A stretch of DNA of 64,000 bases from Streptomyces tailanensis. GTDB taxonomy: Bacteria; Actinomycetota; Actinomycetes; Streptomycetales; Streptomycetaceae. Positions 48,767-56,521 of this stretch are shown piece by piece. The stretch spans positions 38,349 to 102,348 of the forward strand of contig NZ_VTHJ01000025.1 in the NCBI RefSeq assembly GCF_008386495.1. Direction: 5' to 3'. Below the pieces are notes generated by a model. The model worked only from the letters and a program-made list of their open reading frames with translations. It made no database searches and had not been told where the DNA came from. Positions within the stretch are counted from its first letter, which is position 1; each line of letters starts with the position of its first letter. The position numbers were made by a program, and so were the translations under genes.

Positions 48767-50007
48767 CGAGACGTTGCGGTGGAGTCCACCACGGCCTCGT
48801 GGACCAGCCGCTTCAGATCCCGGTAGAGGGAGGAGGACGACCGGCGTCGTACCTGCGTCATGAACTGGACCGTCAGGTCACGGCGCGGGTCGACCCAGAA
48901 GGTCGTGGTGGCGGCGCCGGTCCAGCCGAAGGTGCCGAGCGAGGACGGGCCCTCGGTCACGTCCGGGTCGATCACCACGGAGACGCCGAGACCGAAGCCG
49001 ACACCGACGTTGCCGGGCTGCCGGTGGAAAGGGCTGCCGTAGGAGTGGATGTCGGCGCCTCCCGGCAGTTGGTTGGTGGTCATCGTGTCGATGGTCTCGG
49101 GGGTCAGCAGCCGCACGCCGTCGAGTTCGCCGCGGCGGCGCAGGAACTCGGTGAAGCGGTGGAAGTCCCGGGCGGTGGCGACCATGCCACCGCTGCCGGA
49201 CAGGAAACGCGGCCGTCGGCGCAGGGGCAGGCCGGGCACCGGCGCGATGGAGCCGTCCTCCTGCTCGCCGTACAACTCGGCCAGCCGGACCGCCTGTTCG
49301 GGGCTGACCTGGAAGCCGGCGTCCGTCATGCCCAGCGGGCCGAAGATCCGCTCGGCGAAGAACTCGTCGAGCGCCTGACCCGACACCACCTCGATGATCC
49401 GGCCGAGGACATTGGTGGAGACGGAGTAGTTCCACTGCGAGCCGGGCTCGAACTGCAGCGGCAGACTCGCGTATTCCCGGCACGTCCGCGGCAGATCGGC
49501 GCCGGGCCGGACGGAGTTCTCCAGTCCCGCGTCGCGGTAGAGCGCGTCCACCGGGTGGTTGTAGTAGAAGCCGAAGGTCAGGCCCGAGGTGTGGGTCATG
49601 AGGTGCCGGACGAGGATCGGCTGCCCGGCCGGGCGGGTCCGGGTGTCGGCGCCCTCCCCGGACTCGTACACGCGTGGCTCGGCGAACTCCGGGAGGTAGC
49701 GGGAGACCGGGTCCGTGAGGGAGAGGCGGCCCTCCTCGATCAGTATCAGCGCGGCCACCGACGTGACCGGCTTGGTCATGGAGTAGATCCGCCACAACGT
49801 GTCGGTCTCGACCGGCAGTTGGGTCTTCCGGTCGCGCATGCCGTACGTCGTGAGATGGGCGACGCGGCCGTGGCGGGCGAGAGACAGCAGGTAGCCGGGC
49901 AGCCGGCCGTCGTCGACCTGGCGGGCGAGGTACTCGTCCAGACGGGCCAGAGTCTTCGGGTCGAGTCCTGCCTCGCGCGGCTCGATCTCACGGCGCAGTC
50001 GTTCCAT
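48763..50007 (-). CDS. class C beta-lactamase-like serine hydrolase
   Basis: The product has 414 residues from ATG 50007 with GGAGGAG ahead; the open frame starts 13 codons earlier without such a site. Active-site motifs are SMTK (Ser-x-x-Lys) near 80 and the Tyr of WNYSVSTN near 192. LPGGADIHSYG and GWTGAATTT take the place of the KTG strand. There is no signal peptide, so it is probably a cytoplasmic esterase or peptidase rather than a drug-resistance enzyme. It follows the MFS gene by 35 bases on the same strand and may be part of the TetR-controlled operon. Confidence 0.8.
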   Translation of the reverse strand: MERLRREIEPREAGLDPKTLARLDEYLARQVDDGRLPGYLLSLARHGRVAHLTTYGMRDRKTQLPVETDTLWRIYSMTKPVTSVAALILIEEGRLSLTDPVSRYLPEFAEPRVYESGEGADTRTRPAGQPILVRHLMTHTSGLTFGFYYNHPVDALYRDAGLENSVRPGADLPRTCREYASLPLQFEPGSQWNYSVSTNVLGRIIEVVSGQALDEFFAERIFGPLGMTDAGFQVSPEQAVRLAELYGEQEDGSIAPVPGLPLRRRPRFLSGSGGMVATARDFHRFTEFLRRRGELDGVRLLTPETIDTMTTNQLPGGADIHSYGSPFHRQPGNVGVGFGLGVSVVIDPDVTEGPSSLGTFGWTGAATTTFWVDPRRDLTVQFMTQVRRRSSSSLYRDLKRLVHEAVVDSTATSR

Positions 50008-50042
50008 GGTGGTTCTCCTCCGGTCTGCCCGGGTCACGGCTC

Positions 50043-51470
50043 TCATACGTGCTTGTCTTCTACACGCTTGTCTTCATCGTTCCGTACGGACGGTGTTCCA
50101 TCCCTCACGGGACGGGCGGGTCGGGGCATTCGACCGGTAAGTGGCGCACCCAGCGCGGCCACGCCTGCCAGCAGGAACAACGCGGACCCCGCGCCGAGCG
50201 GCATGAGCGTGGCCGCGGCTGCCACACCCAGCGCCGGGCCGACGTTCATCACGGTCTGCTGAAGCCCGCCCACCGCCCCCGCCGCCCCGGGCGGCGCATG
50301 CCGTACGACGACGGCGGTGCCGGTGACCATCACCGCGCCGAACCCGCCGCCCACCAGCAGAAAGCCGGCGCCGATCGCAAACGCCGACGACCCTGGGTCC
50401 ACCCGCGACAGCGTCAGCACCCCGGCGGTGAGCAGCACCGTTCCGGTGAGGGCCGTCGGGCGGGCACCCCACCGGCGCAGCAGTACGGCCGCCACCGGGG
50501 CGCCCAGCACCATCATCACGCCGCCGGGCAGCGCGACGAGGCTCGTGCGCAGCGGATCCATGCCGAGGCCCTCCTGGAGGAGGTGACTGCCGACGAACAT
50601 CGCGCCCAGCATCGCCGCCGACGCGGTCACCAGCACCCCGAGCGCCGCACCGGCCGTCGTCGAGCCCAGCACGGCGGGCGGCAACAGCGGGTCGGGGACA
50701 CGCCGTTCATGGCGTACGAGGACACAGGCCACGGTGGCGGTCAGGAGCAGGCCGAGTACGCCGGCCGCCGTCCAGCCGTGCTCCGGTATCCCGACGAGGC
50801 TGTGCACGAGCGCCGCCAGGGCCACGGCGAGCAGCGCGGCGCCGGGCAGGTCGAGACGCGTGGCGGACCTCCGCGGAGCCTCCGGCGCGCGTAGCGCCAG
50901 GGCCAACACGCCCATGACCAGCGCCGGGACGACGTTCAGGAAGAACACCGCCCGCCAACCCAACTGCGTGACCAGCACACCCCCGACCAACGGACCGGCC
51001 GCGGCCGCCACCCCGACGGCACTGGTCCGCAGCGCGACCGGCATCCCCAGCCGGTCGGGCGGGAACGCGGCCCGCAGCATCCCTAGCGTGGCGGGCTGCA
51101 ACAGCGCCCCGAAGACCCCCTGCACGACCCGCAGCCCGATCACCCAGCCCACCCCCGGCGCGAATCCGATGCCCGCCGAAGCCGCGCCGAAGCCCAACAC
51201 CCCCCAGGCGAACACCCGTTGATGCCCGTACCGGTCACCGAGCCGCCCCGCGAACACCAGCAGACCCGCCACCGCGATCAGATAGCCGGTGCTGGTCCAC
51301 TGCACCTCGACGAACGAGGCGTCGAGGTCACGCCGCAGAGCCGGCTGGGCGATGGTCAGCACGGTCCCGTCGAGGGCGACGATCACGGCCCCGAGCACGC
51401 TGTTCGCCAGGGTGAGGCGGCGGTGCGGGGCGGAGACGGGCCGCCGGGCCTCGGCTGTCGCCGCTCTCAT
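50043..51470 (-). CDS. MFS drug-efflux transporter (EmrB/QacA, DHA2 type)
   Basis: The product has 475 residues with about 14 hydrophobic helices. It has the DHA2 motif C-like ALDGTVLTIAQPALRRDL in helix 1, the loop 2-3 motif GRLGDRYGHQR, and the antiporter motif GPLVGGVLVTQLGWRAVFFLN. It should export drugs or an own metabolite using the proton gradient. The ATG overlaps the TetR stop, so pump and regulator form one operon. Confidence 0.9.
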   Translation of the reverse strand: MRAATAEARRPVSAPHRRLTLANSVLGAVIVALDGTVLTIAQPALRRDLDASFVEVQWTSTGYLIAVAGLLVFAGRLGDRYGHQRVFAWGVLGFGAASAGIGFAPGVGWVIGLRVVQGVFGALLQPATLGMLRAAFPPDRLGMPVALRTSAVGVAAAAGPLVGGVLVTQLGWRAVFFLNVVPALVMGVLALALRAPEAPRRSATRLDLPGAALLAVALAALVHSLVGIPEHGWTAAGVLGLLLTATVACVLVRHERRVPDPLLPPAVLGSTTAGAALGVLVTASAAMLGAMFVGSHLLQEGLGMDPLRTSLVALPGGVMMVLGAPVAAVLLRRWGARPTALTGTVLLTAGVLTLSRVDPGSSAFAIGAGFLLVGGGFGAVMVTGTAVVVRHAPPGAAGAVGGLQQTVMNVGPALGVAAAATLMPLGAGSALFLLAGVAALGAPLTGRMPRPARPVRDGTPSVRNDEDKRVEDKHV

Positions 51471-52045
51471 CGCTCCTCGCTCCCCAGATGGGCCTCAAGC
51501 GCGGCGTTCAGCAGCGGCGCGAAGTCATCGGCGCCCGTGGTGAGCTGGAGACTGCCCCAGGCCCACAGCTGGGCGATGCCGTACAGGTTCGCGAGCAGCG
51601 CGCCCGCGACGAGCCGGGCGTCGACGCCGGGGCGGGCGCGGCCGACCAGGTCCACCAGCAGGCCGAAGATCGGCATACTGGCCTCGCGCAGCCCCAACCT
51701 GTTGCTCTCCAGCAGATCGTGACGGAACATCAGCTCGTGCATGCCCCGGTTGGCGAGCGCGAAGTCGAGGTACACACGACCCAGCGTCGCGATCTGCTCC
51801 CGCGGGCTCGCCGTACCGTCCCCGATCGCCGCGACACCCCTGCCCGCCAGCTCCTCGAAGCCCCGCCGCGCGATGGCCGACAGCAGCTCCAGATGGGTCG
51901 GGAAGTACCGGCGCGGCGCCCCGTGCGACACCCCCGCCCGCCGCGCGATCTCCCGCAGGGACAGCGCCTGCACGCCCTCCGCGGTCACCAACTCCACACC
52001 GACGTCGATCAGCCGGGTCCGGAGCCCGGTGTGCCGCTCGCTCAT
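51467..52045 (-). CDS. TetR-family transcriptional repressor
   Basis: The product has 192 residues from ATG 52045. The helix-turn-helix is LSLREIARRAGVSHGAPRRYF, residues about 30-50. The C-terminal domain has the TetR_C pattern of an efflux regulator. It is the first gene of the operon with the MFS pump. Three 13-bp palindromes start at its start codon and extend upstream, so it almost surely represses its own operon. Confidence 0.9.
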   Translation of the reverse strand: MSERHTGLRTRLIDVGVELVTAEGVQALSLREIARRAGVSHGAPRRYFPTHLELLSAIARRGFEELAGRGVAAIGDGTASPREQIATLGRVYLDFALANRGMHELMFRHDLLESNRLGLREASMPIFGLLVDLVGRARPGVDARLVAGALLANLYGIAQLWAWGSLQLTTGADDFAPLLNAALEAHLGSEER

Positions 52046-52104
52046 AGACAATGTCTACCAGGGTGAGTAGACACTGTCTACCCGCCGCCCATAGACAATG
52101 TCTA
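52045..52104. promoter_or_regulatory. three TetR operators in a row
   Basis: TAGACAATGTCTA (52045-52057), TAGACACTGTCTA (52068-52080) and TAGACAATGTCTA (52092-52104) are perfect palindromes around one base. Centres lie 23 and 24 bp apart, roughly two helical turns, so dimers would bind on one face and could cooperate. The first includes the first base of the TetR start codon. Confidence 0.85.
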
Positions 52105-52148
52105 CCAACGGTTGTGTTCATGCTTGGGGGAGCCCGGCGAGGACCGCG

Positions 52149-53852
52149 TCAGGGACGCCGTTCGGTCAACTCGACCCGGAGCACACGCTCACCGGTGCGG
52201 ACACCGAGGCCCGCGGTGACCAGCTCCGGGACCGGATCGCGGGTCGGGTCGGCCAGCCACCACAGGTTCACGGCGGAGCCGAGGAGCAGGGCGTCCAGGT
52301 GTGGACGGGGGGTGCCCCACGGGCGGACGGCGTGGGCCTCCAGGAGGTGGCCGCCGCGCAGCCACAGCAGACAGCGGTCGTCGTCGAGGGGCGCGACGAC
52401 CACGTTCAGGTCGGGGAACCGCTCGGCGGTGCGGGCGACCCACTCCACGGGCGGCACCTCGGCGTCGACGACCGTGCGCGCGAGGACCTCCACGCTCTTG
52501 GGCGGCAGAACGAGGGGGCCGTCGTCGTTGCGGGCGAAGAACCCGCGCGCCTCCTGGAGCCCCTCCACCACCGGCCGGCGGGTCACCGCGACAGTGCCGT
52601 CGGGCAGCGGCCCGCCCGTGACGTCGTACGTCGAAGGGGCGGTGTGGCGTCGCGGCACCGGATCGGGTACGGGCGCGGGGCGCGGCGGCCGCGGGGGCGG
52701 ATCGATGCCGAGGTGGCCGTACATCCACTTCTGCACGATCGAGCCCGCCTGGCCGCGTGCGCCGAGCTGCCGGTCCACGATGTCCCGCAGCCGCTCCGGG
52801 GAGTGCTGCCGTGCCGCCTGCCGCAGCTGCTCGTGGAGGTCGCCGTCGGGGTCGAGGCGCGGGGCCGTACGGGCGAAGTCGGCGGTCGGCGAGGCCGGAT
52901 CGACCTCGTCGAGCCCGGTGGCCGCCAGCAGCGTCACCCGGTCGGCGGCGGCCGAGTAGAACGAGGTGCTCCCGTGGTCGCCGATGACGAAGTCGCTGGC
53001 GATGATCGCCGCCCGCCACCCCTCCTGCGGAGGAATCACCATCAGGCCCGCGTCCATGGCCGCCGCCAGCCGCTCGTACACGCCGAGCGGGCGGTGCCAG
53101 GCCCAGACGTTGGGGTGCAGTACGGCGGCGACGGCGTACTCGTCGACGGGGAGCGCGCCGACCAGCCGCAGCGGCAGATCGGGACAGCGGCCGAGGAGGG
53201 AGTGCTCGCCCCAGGTCGAGTGCAGGACGACCAGCCGGCGCCCGCCACCGACGCCGAGCCGCGCACGGTAGACGTCGCGCCGCGCCGCGCTGGCCCGGAT
53301 CCGGTCGAAGCACCAGTCGCCGACGACCAGCGCCCGCGAGGCGGCGGGCGGGCAGATCCGGGCGAGCCGGTCGATCTGCTCCTCGTGCGACACCCCGATC
53401 GCGCTCGGCACGACCCGTCCCCAGTACATGAGTTCGCGCCGCGAGAGACCGGCGGGGGAGGAGGCGTCCCCGGTGGTCTCCGGGACCAGCCGGTTGTAGC
53501 CGGCGCCGTGGGGCAACACGATCAGGGGACAGCCCACCCGGCGCATCGACGCGTTCACCGTGCAGGCCACGGCGAGGTCGAAGCGCCTGCGCGTGGCCTC
53601 GCGCCAGGGCACGAACTCCGCGCCGACACCGGCGAGATACTCCTCAAGACCGGCCGCGAACGCCGAGCCCGGATTGATCGTGTAGGAGACCTCGATGCCG
53701 TCCTCGGGACGCAGCAGGGTCAGCACGTCCAGGAGCCGGGTCGCCGACGTCAGCGTCCGCACGATCCCCAGCACCCGTGCCCGCGGCTCCGGCCAGGTAC
53801 CGCGACGCCTCGGCGGCACGTGCCGCTGGACGATACGCGACAGCAGGGACAC
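52149..53852 (-). CDS. CDP-glycerol transferase-like (GT-B) protein
   Basis: The product has 567 residues from GTG 53852, which has GGAGAG about 6 bases ahead; GTG two codons earlier is also open. The GT-B-like half (about 110-360) has LIVLPHGAGYNRLVPE, HPNVWAW and a SDFVIGDHGSTSFYSAA segment that recalls the D-x-S-S end of CDP-glycerol glycerophosphotransferases. The C-terminal 200 residues, after a proline-rich linker, are an unrecognised alpha/beta domain. A paralogue lies at 62572-63822. Neither resembles a housekeeping wall enzyme closely; a role with the nearby NB-ARC regulators is possible. Confidence 0.55.
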   Translation of the reverse strand: MSLLSRIVQRHVPPRRRGTWPEPRARVLGIVRTLTSATRLLDVLTLLRPEDGIEVSYTINPGSAFAAGLEEYLAGVGAEFVPWREATRRRFDLAVACTVNASMRRVGCPLIVLPHGAGYNRLVPETTGDASSPAGLSRRELMYWGRVVPSAIGVSHEEQIDRLARICPPAASRALVVGDWCFDRIRASAARRDVYRARLGVGGGRRLVVLHSTWGEHSLLGRCPDLPLRLVGALPVDEYAVAAVLHPNVWAWHRPLGVYERLAAAMDAGLMVIPPQEGWRAAIIASDFVIGDHGSTSFYSAAADRVTLLAATGLDEVDPASPTADFARTAPRLDPDGDLHEQLRQAARQHSPERLRDIVDRQLGARGQAGSIVQKWMYGHLGIDPPPRPPRPAPVPDPVPRRHTAPSTYDVTGGPLPDGTVAVTRRPVVEGLQEARGFFARNDDGPLVLPPKSVEVLARTVVDAEVPPVEWVARTAERFPDLNVVVAPLDDDRCLLWLRGGHLLEAHAVRPWGTPRPHLDALLLGSAVNLWWLADPTRDPVPELVTAGLGVRTGERVLRVELTERRP

Positions 53853-54022
53853 GGCCACTCTCCGGCTGGAACGGGTCGGAACGGATGGGAACGGCGCGAC
53901 GGCGAAACGGGGCGGACCGAGGTGATCGTACTGAGGTGATCGTACTAACGAGCGGTGCCGGACCGCCGAGATCCGGCTACCGGGCGGCGTGGCTCGCCGT
54001 GCCGCCGCCCGGTGACCGAGAG

Positions 54023-56086
54023 TCAGGAGTCGCGACCGGGGCCCGCTTCCTCCGCTGGGGCGACGCCCGCCGTACGGCGCAGTTCACGGGCCTTGTCGAG
54101 GCAGGCCGTGCGCAGTCGGGCGTCCTGGACGAGGTCGGCGAGCTCGGCGGCGAGGGCGAGGGCCTGCTCCAGCTTCGCGTACTGGCCTCGCGCGTGGGCG
54201 AGTACGGCGGCGTCGACGGCCAGGGCCAGCGCCCCGTCCGTGTCGCCGAGCGCGTGCCGGGCGCGGCTGAGCACCAGGTTGATCCGCATGCGCATCGAGT
54301 CCCGCTCGGGCAGCTCCGCGAGTACGGGGTCCAAGCGCTCGACCGCTTGCCGGGGGCGTCCGGCGGCGACGAGGGCCTGCGCGACGTTGTAGGTCTGGAC
54401 GGCCACACCGTGCCTGTCCCCCGCGTTGGCCTCCAGCGCCCGCTCGAACAGGTCGAGGGCGGCTTCCGGGTCACCTTCGGCGAGGCACACCAGACCGTGC
54501 GACTCCCACACGACGCCACGCAACCGGGGGTCGGAGACGAGACCGAACAACTCCTCGGCCCGCTCCAACTCGGACCGGGCCTGCACGTACTCGCCCAAGT
54601 CGTAGTGTGCGCGTGCCAGTTGGTTCCGCAGCCGGATCTCGGCATCGGGCCGGGCCTCCCACTGGGCGGCGGCGATGCCGAGCCGGTGGGACTCGATCCA
54701 GTCGGCGTAGTGCTTACGGCTGTGGTAGAGCGCCCACAGCGACTCGCACAACCGCCACACCGCCTCGTGCCGTCCGTGGCGCGCCCCTTCCCTGAGCACC
54801 GCCAGGAGATTGGCACGTTCCGCGTCCAGCCAGTCCAGGGCCTCTGTGCCGTCAGGGAACGGCGCTGCTGCGGACGGCGCGTCCTGGAGCCGGAAGCGGT
54901 CGCCCAGCACCAACCGGTCGGCCTGCGCGGCGCGCTCGACGTAGAAGTCGAGGACACGCGCGAGGACGTCCGTGTGCCACTGTTCCGGCCGGTGCCTGAG
55001 GGCGTACCCGCGTGCGTGCGCCCGTACGACGTCGTGCAGCCGGAAGCGGTGGGACGCGTCCCGCCCATGGGGTACGGCCATATGGGCGTCCAGCAGATCA
55101 CCCACACCCTCGTCGAAGCGGCCGACCCCGGCCGCCGTCGCCATGGGTCCCGTGAACGTGGTGCCGGGCAGACAGCCCAGCACGAGATACAGCTCCCGCG
55201 TGTGCTCGGGGAAACCGGACACGACCTTCTCGAACACGACGGCCACGGACCGGTCGTCGTCACCACCGCGCAGCCAGTCGCCGTCGCCGCCCAAGCCACG
55301 CACCACGTCCTCCAGAGTCAGATGTGACTGCCGCAGCAGCCGTTCTCCCACGGTCCGCATCGCCAGCGGGAGCCCACTGCACAGCCGTACCAGCTCGGTG
55401 GCGGTCCGCTCGGCCGCACCGTGCTGCCACGTCCGTACCAGTTCGACACCGGCCTCGTCGTCCAGCGGCCCCACCACGATCTGGGCCGCGCCGTCCAGGA
55501 CCAGCGAGGGCAGGCGTTTACGGCTGAGGACCACCAGATGTCCTCCGCCGGGGATCAGAGGGCGCACCTCCGGCGCGTGCTGCGCGTTGTCGACGACGAC
55601 CAGCAGCCGCCGACCCGAGGTCACCGTGCGGTACAGCGCCGCCCGCCCGTTCTGCGAGGTCGGCACGAAGTCCTTCTCCACGCCCAGCGCGAGGAGGAAG
55701 TCCCCCAGTACGGCACTGACGTCGACAGCGCCGTCATGGCGACTGTCCGCCAGGTCCGCGTACAACTGACCGTCGGGGAAGTACTCGGCGCCCGACGCGG
55801 TCGCCCACCGGCTCACCAACTGGGTCTTGCCGACACCGCCGAGTCCGCTGACCGAGATCAGACGGCTGGACGTCAACGCGTCGTTCAGGGAGCCGAGTTC
55901 GGTGGTCCGATTGACGAACAAACCGTTCCGTGCGGGCAGTTGGCGGGGAACCGGCGGCCGGTATGCCCCCGACGAGGCGATCGTGAGCGACTCGATCACC
56001 TGCGCCTGGACCGAGTGGCCATGGACCACCGCGTTTCCCGAGACGGAGTTGCGCACCGTCCCGCCCTCACCCGCGTGCTCGTCCAC
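54023..56086 (-). CDS. NB-ARC/TPR regulator (no N-terminal DNA-binding domain)
   Basis: The product has 687 residues from GTG 56086, chosen for GGAGGGG 5 bases ahead (an open start 5 codons earlier exists). Residues 1-45 hold a short motif (NSVSGNAVVHGHSVQAQ) seen before NB-ARC domains in Streptomyces. The P-loop is SGLGGVGKTQLV near 75; kinase-2 is LLVVVDNAQHAPEVRPL near 155. The rest is helical with TPR repeats. It resembles the ATPase and sensor part of AfsR without its SARP domain, suggesting a signal-transducing switch that works through partners. Confidence 0.75.
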   Translation of the reverse strand: MDEHAGEGGTVRNSVSGNAVVHGHSVQAQVIESLTIASSGAYRPPVPRQLPARNGLFVNRTTELGSLNDALTSSRLISVSGLGGVGKTQLVSRWATASGAEYFPDGQLYADLADSRHDGAVDVSAVLGDFLLALGVEKDFVPTSQNGRAALYRTVTSGRRLLVVVDNAQHAPEVRPLIPGGGHLVVLSRKRLPSLVLDGAAQIVVGPLDDEAGVELVRTWQHGAAERTATELVRLCSGLPLAMRTVGERLLRQSHLTLEDVVRGLGGDGDWLRGGDDDRSVAVVFEKVVSGFPEHTRELYLVLGCLPGTTFTGPMATAAGVGRFDEGVGDLLDAHMAVPHGRDASHRFRLHDVVRAHARGYALRHRPEQWHTDVLARVLDFYVERAAQADRLVLGDRFRLQDAPSAAAPFPDGTEALDWLDAERANLLAVLREGARHGRHEAVWRLCESLWALYHSRKHYADWIESHRLGIAAAQWEARPDAEIRLRNQLARAHYDLGEYVQARSELERAEELFGLVSDPRLRGVVWESHGLVCLAEGDPEAALDLFERALEANAGDRHGVAVQTYNVAQALVAAGRPRQAVERLDPVLAELPERDSMRMRINLVLSRARHALGDTDGALALAVDAAVLAHARGQYAKLEQALALAAELADLVQDARLRTACLDKARELRRTAGVAPAEEAGPGRDS

Positions 56087-56226
56087 CCGCTCCCCTCCCA
56101 CACCGTCCCGTTGATCTCCGGGGGCTCAGGGTATTCCCTGGGCGCTCCCGAGGGCAGACGCCCGGACGGAGGGTGTCCGGCCGGGCGTCCGCGGGCGACG
56201 AATCGCGAATGCGTTGTGCTGTTGTT

Positions 56227-56337
56227 CTAGCTCGTGGTGATGGACTGCCGGACAGGGTGGGAGAGCGACGGGTTCAGTATCCCGGCTACGGCCATTACGA
56301 CGAGGAAGGCCGAAGCCCAGGCGTGCTTGTTGCGCAT
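56227..56337 (-). CDS. 36-residue single-span membrane peptide
   Basis: ATG 56337 is preceded by GGAG 10 bases upstream. The peptide is MRNKHAWASAFLVVMAVAG then ILNPSLSHPVRQSITTS: a positively charged start, one hydrophobic helix, and a polar tail. It stops at TAG. It lies between two NB-ARC regulator genes on the same strand, 184 bases downstream of the AfsR-like gene, the position where small AfsS-type proteins may be found, though this has no AfsS repeat. Confidence 0.5.
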   Translation of the reverse strand: MRNKHAWASAFLVVMAVAGILNPSLSHPVRQSITTS

Positions 56338-56521
56338 TGGTCAGTGTTCTCCTGCACTGGAGTTTCATCTTGCGCCTCGCGCCGTTCTGCGATCGAGGCG
56401 AGGCTGATCAAACCAGCAGAAGAACCATGGGGCAAGCGAAGAAGACGAAGTGATTCGGAGTCTCTGCGCGTAGTCCTTCGGCCAAGGCAGTGAATTCGCG
56501 TGAATTTGCAGGAGTAGGTGC

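Noticed and set aside
48763..50007. Beta-lactam resistance gene
   Set aside because: The SMTK and Tyr motifs are shared with esterases and peptidases, there is no signal peptide, and no KTG motif is clear.
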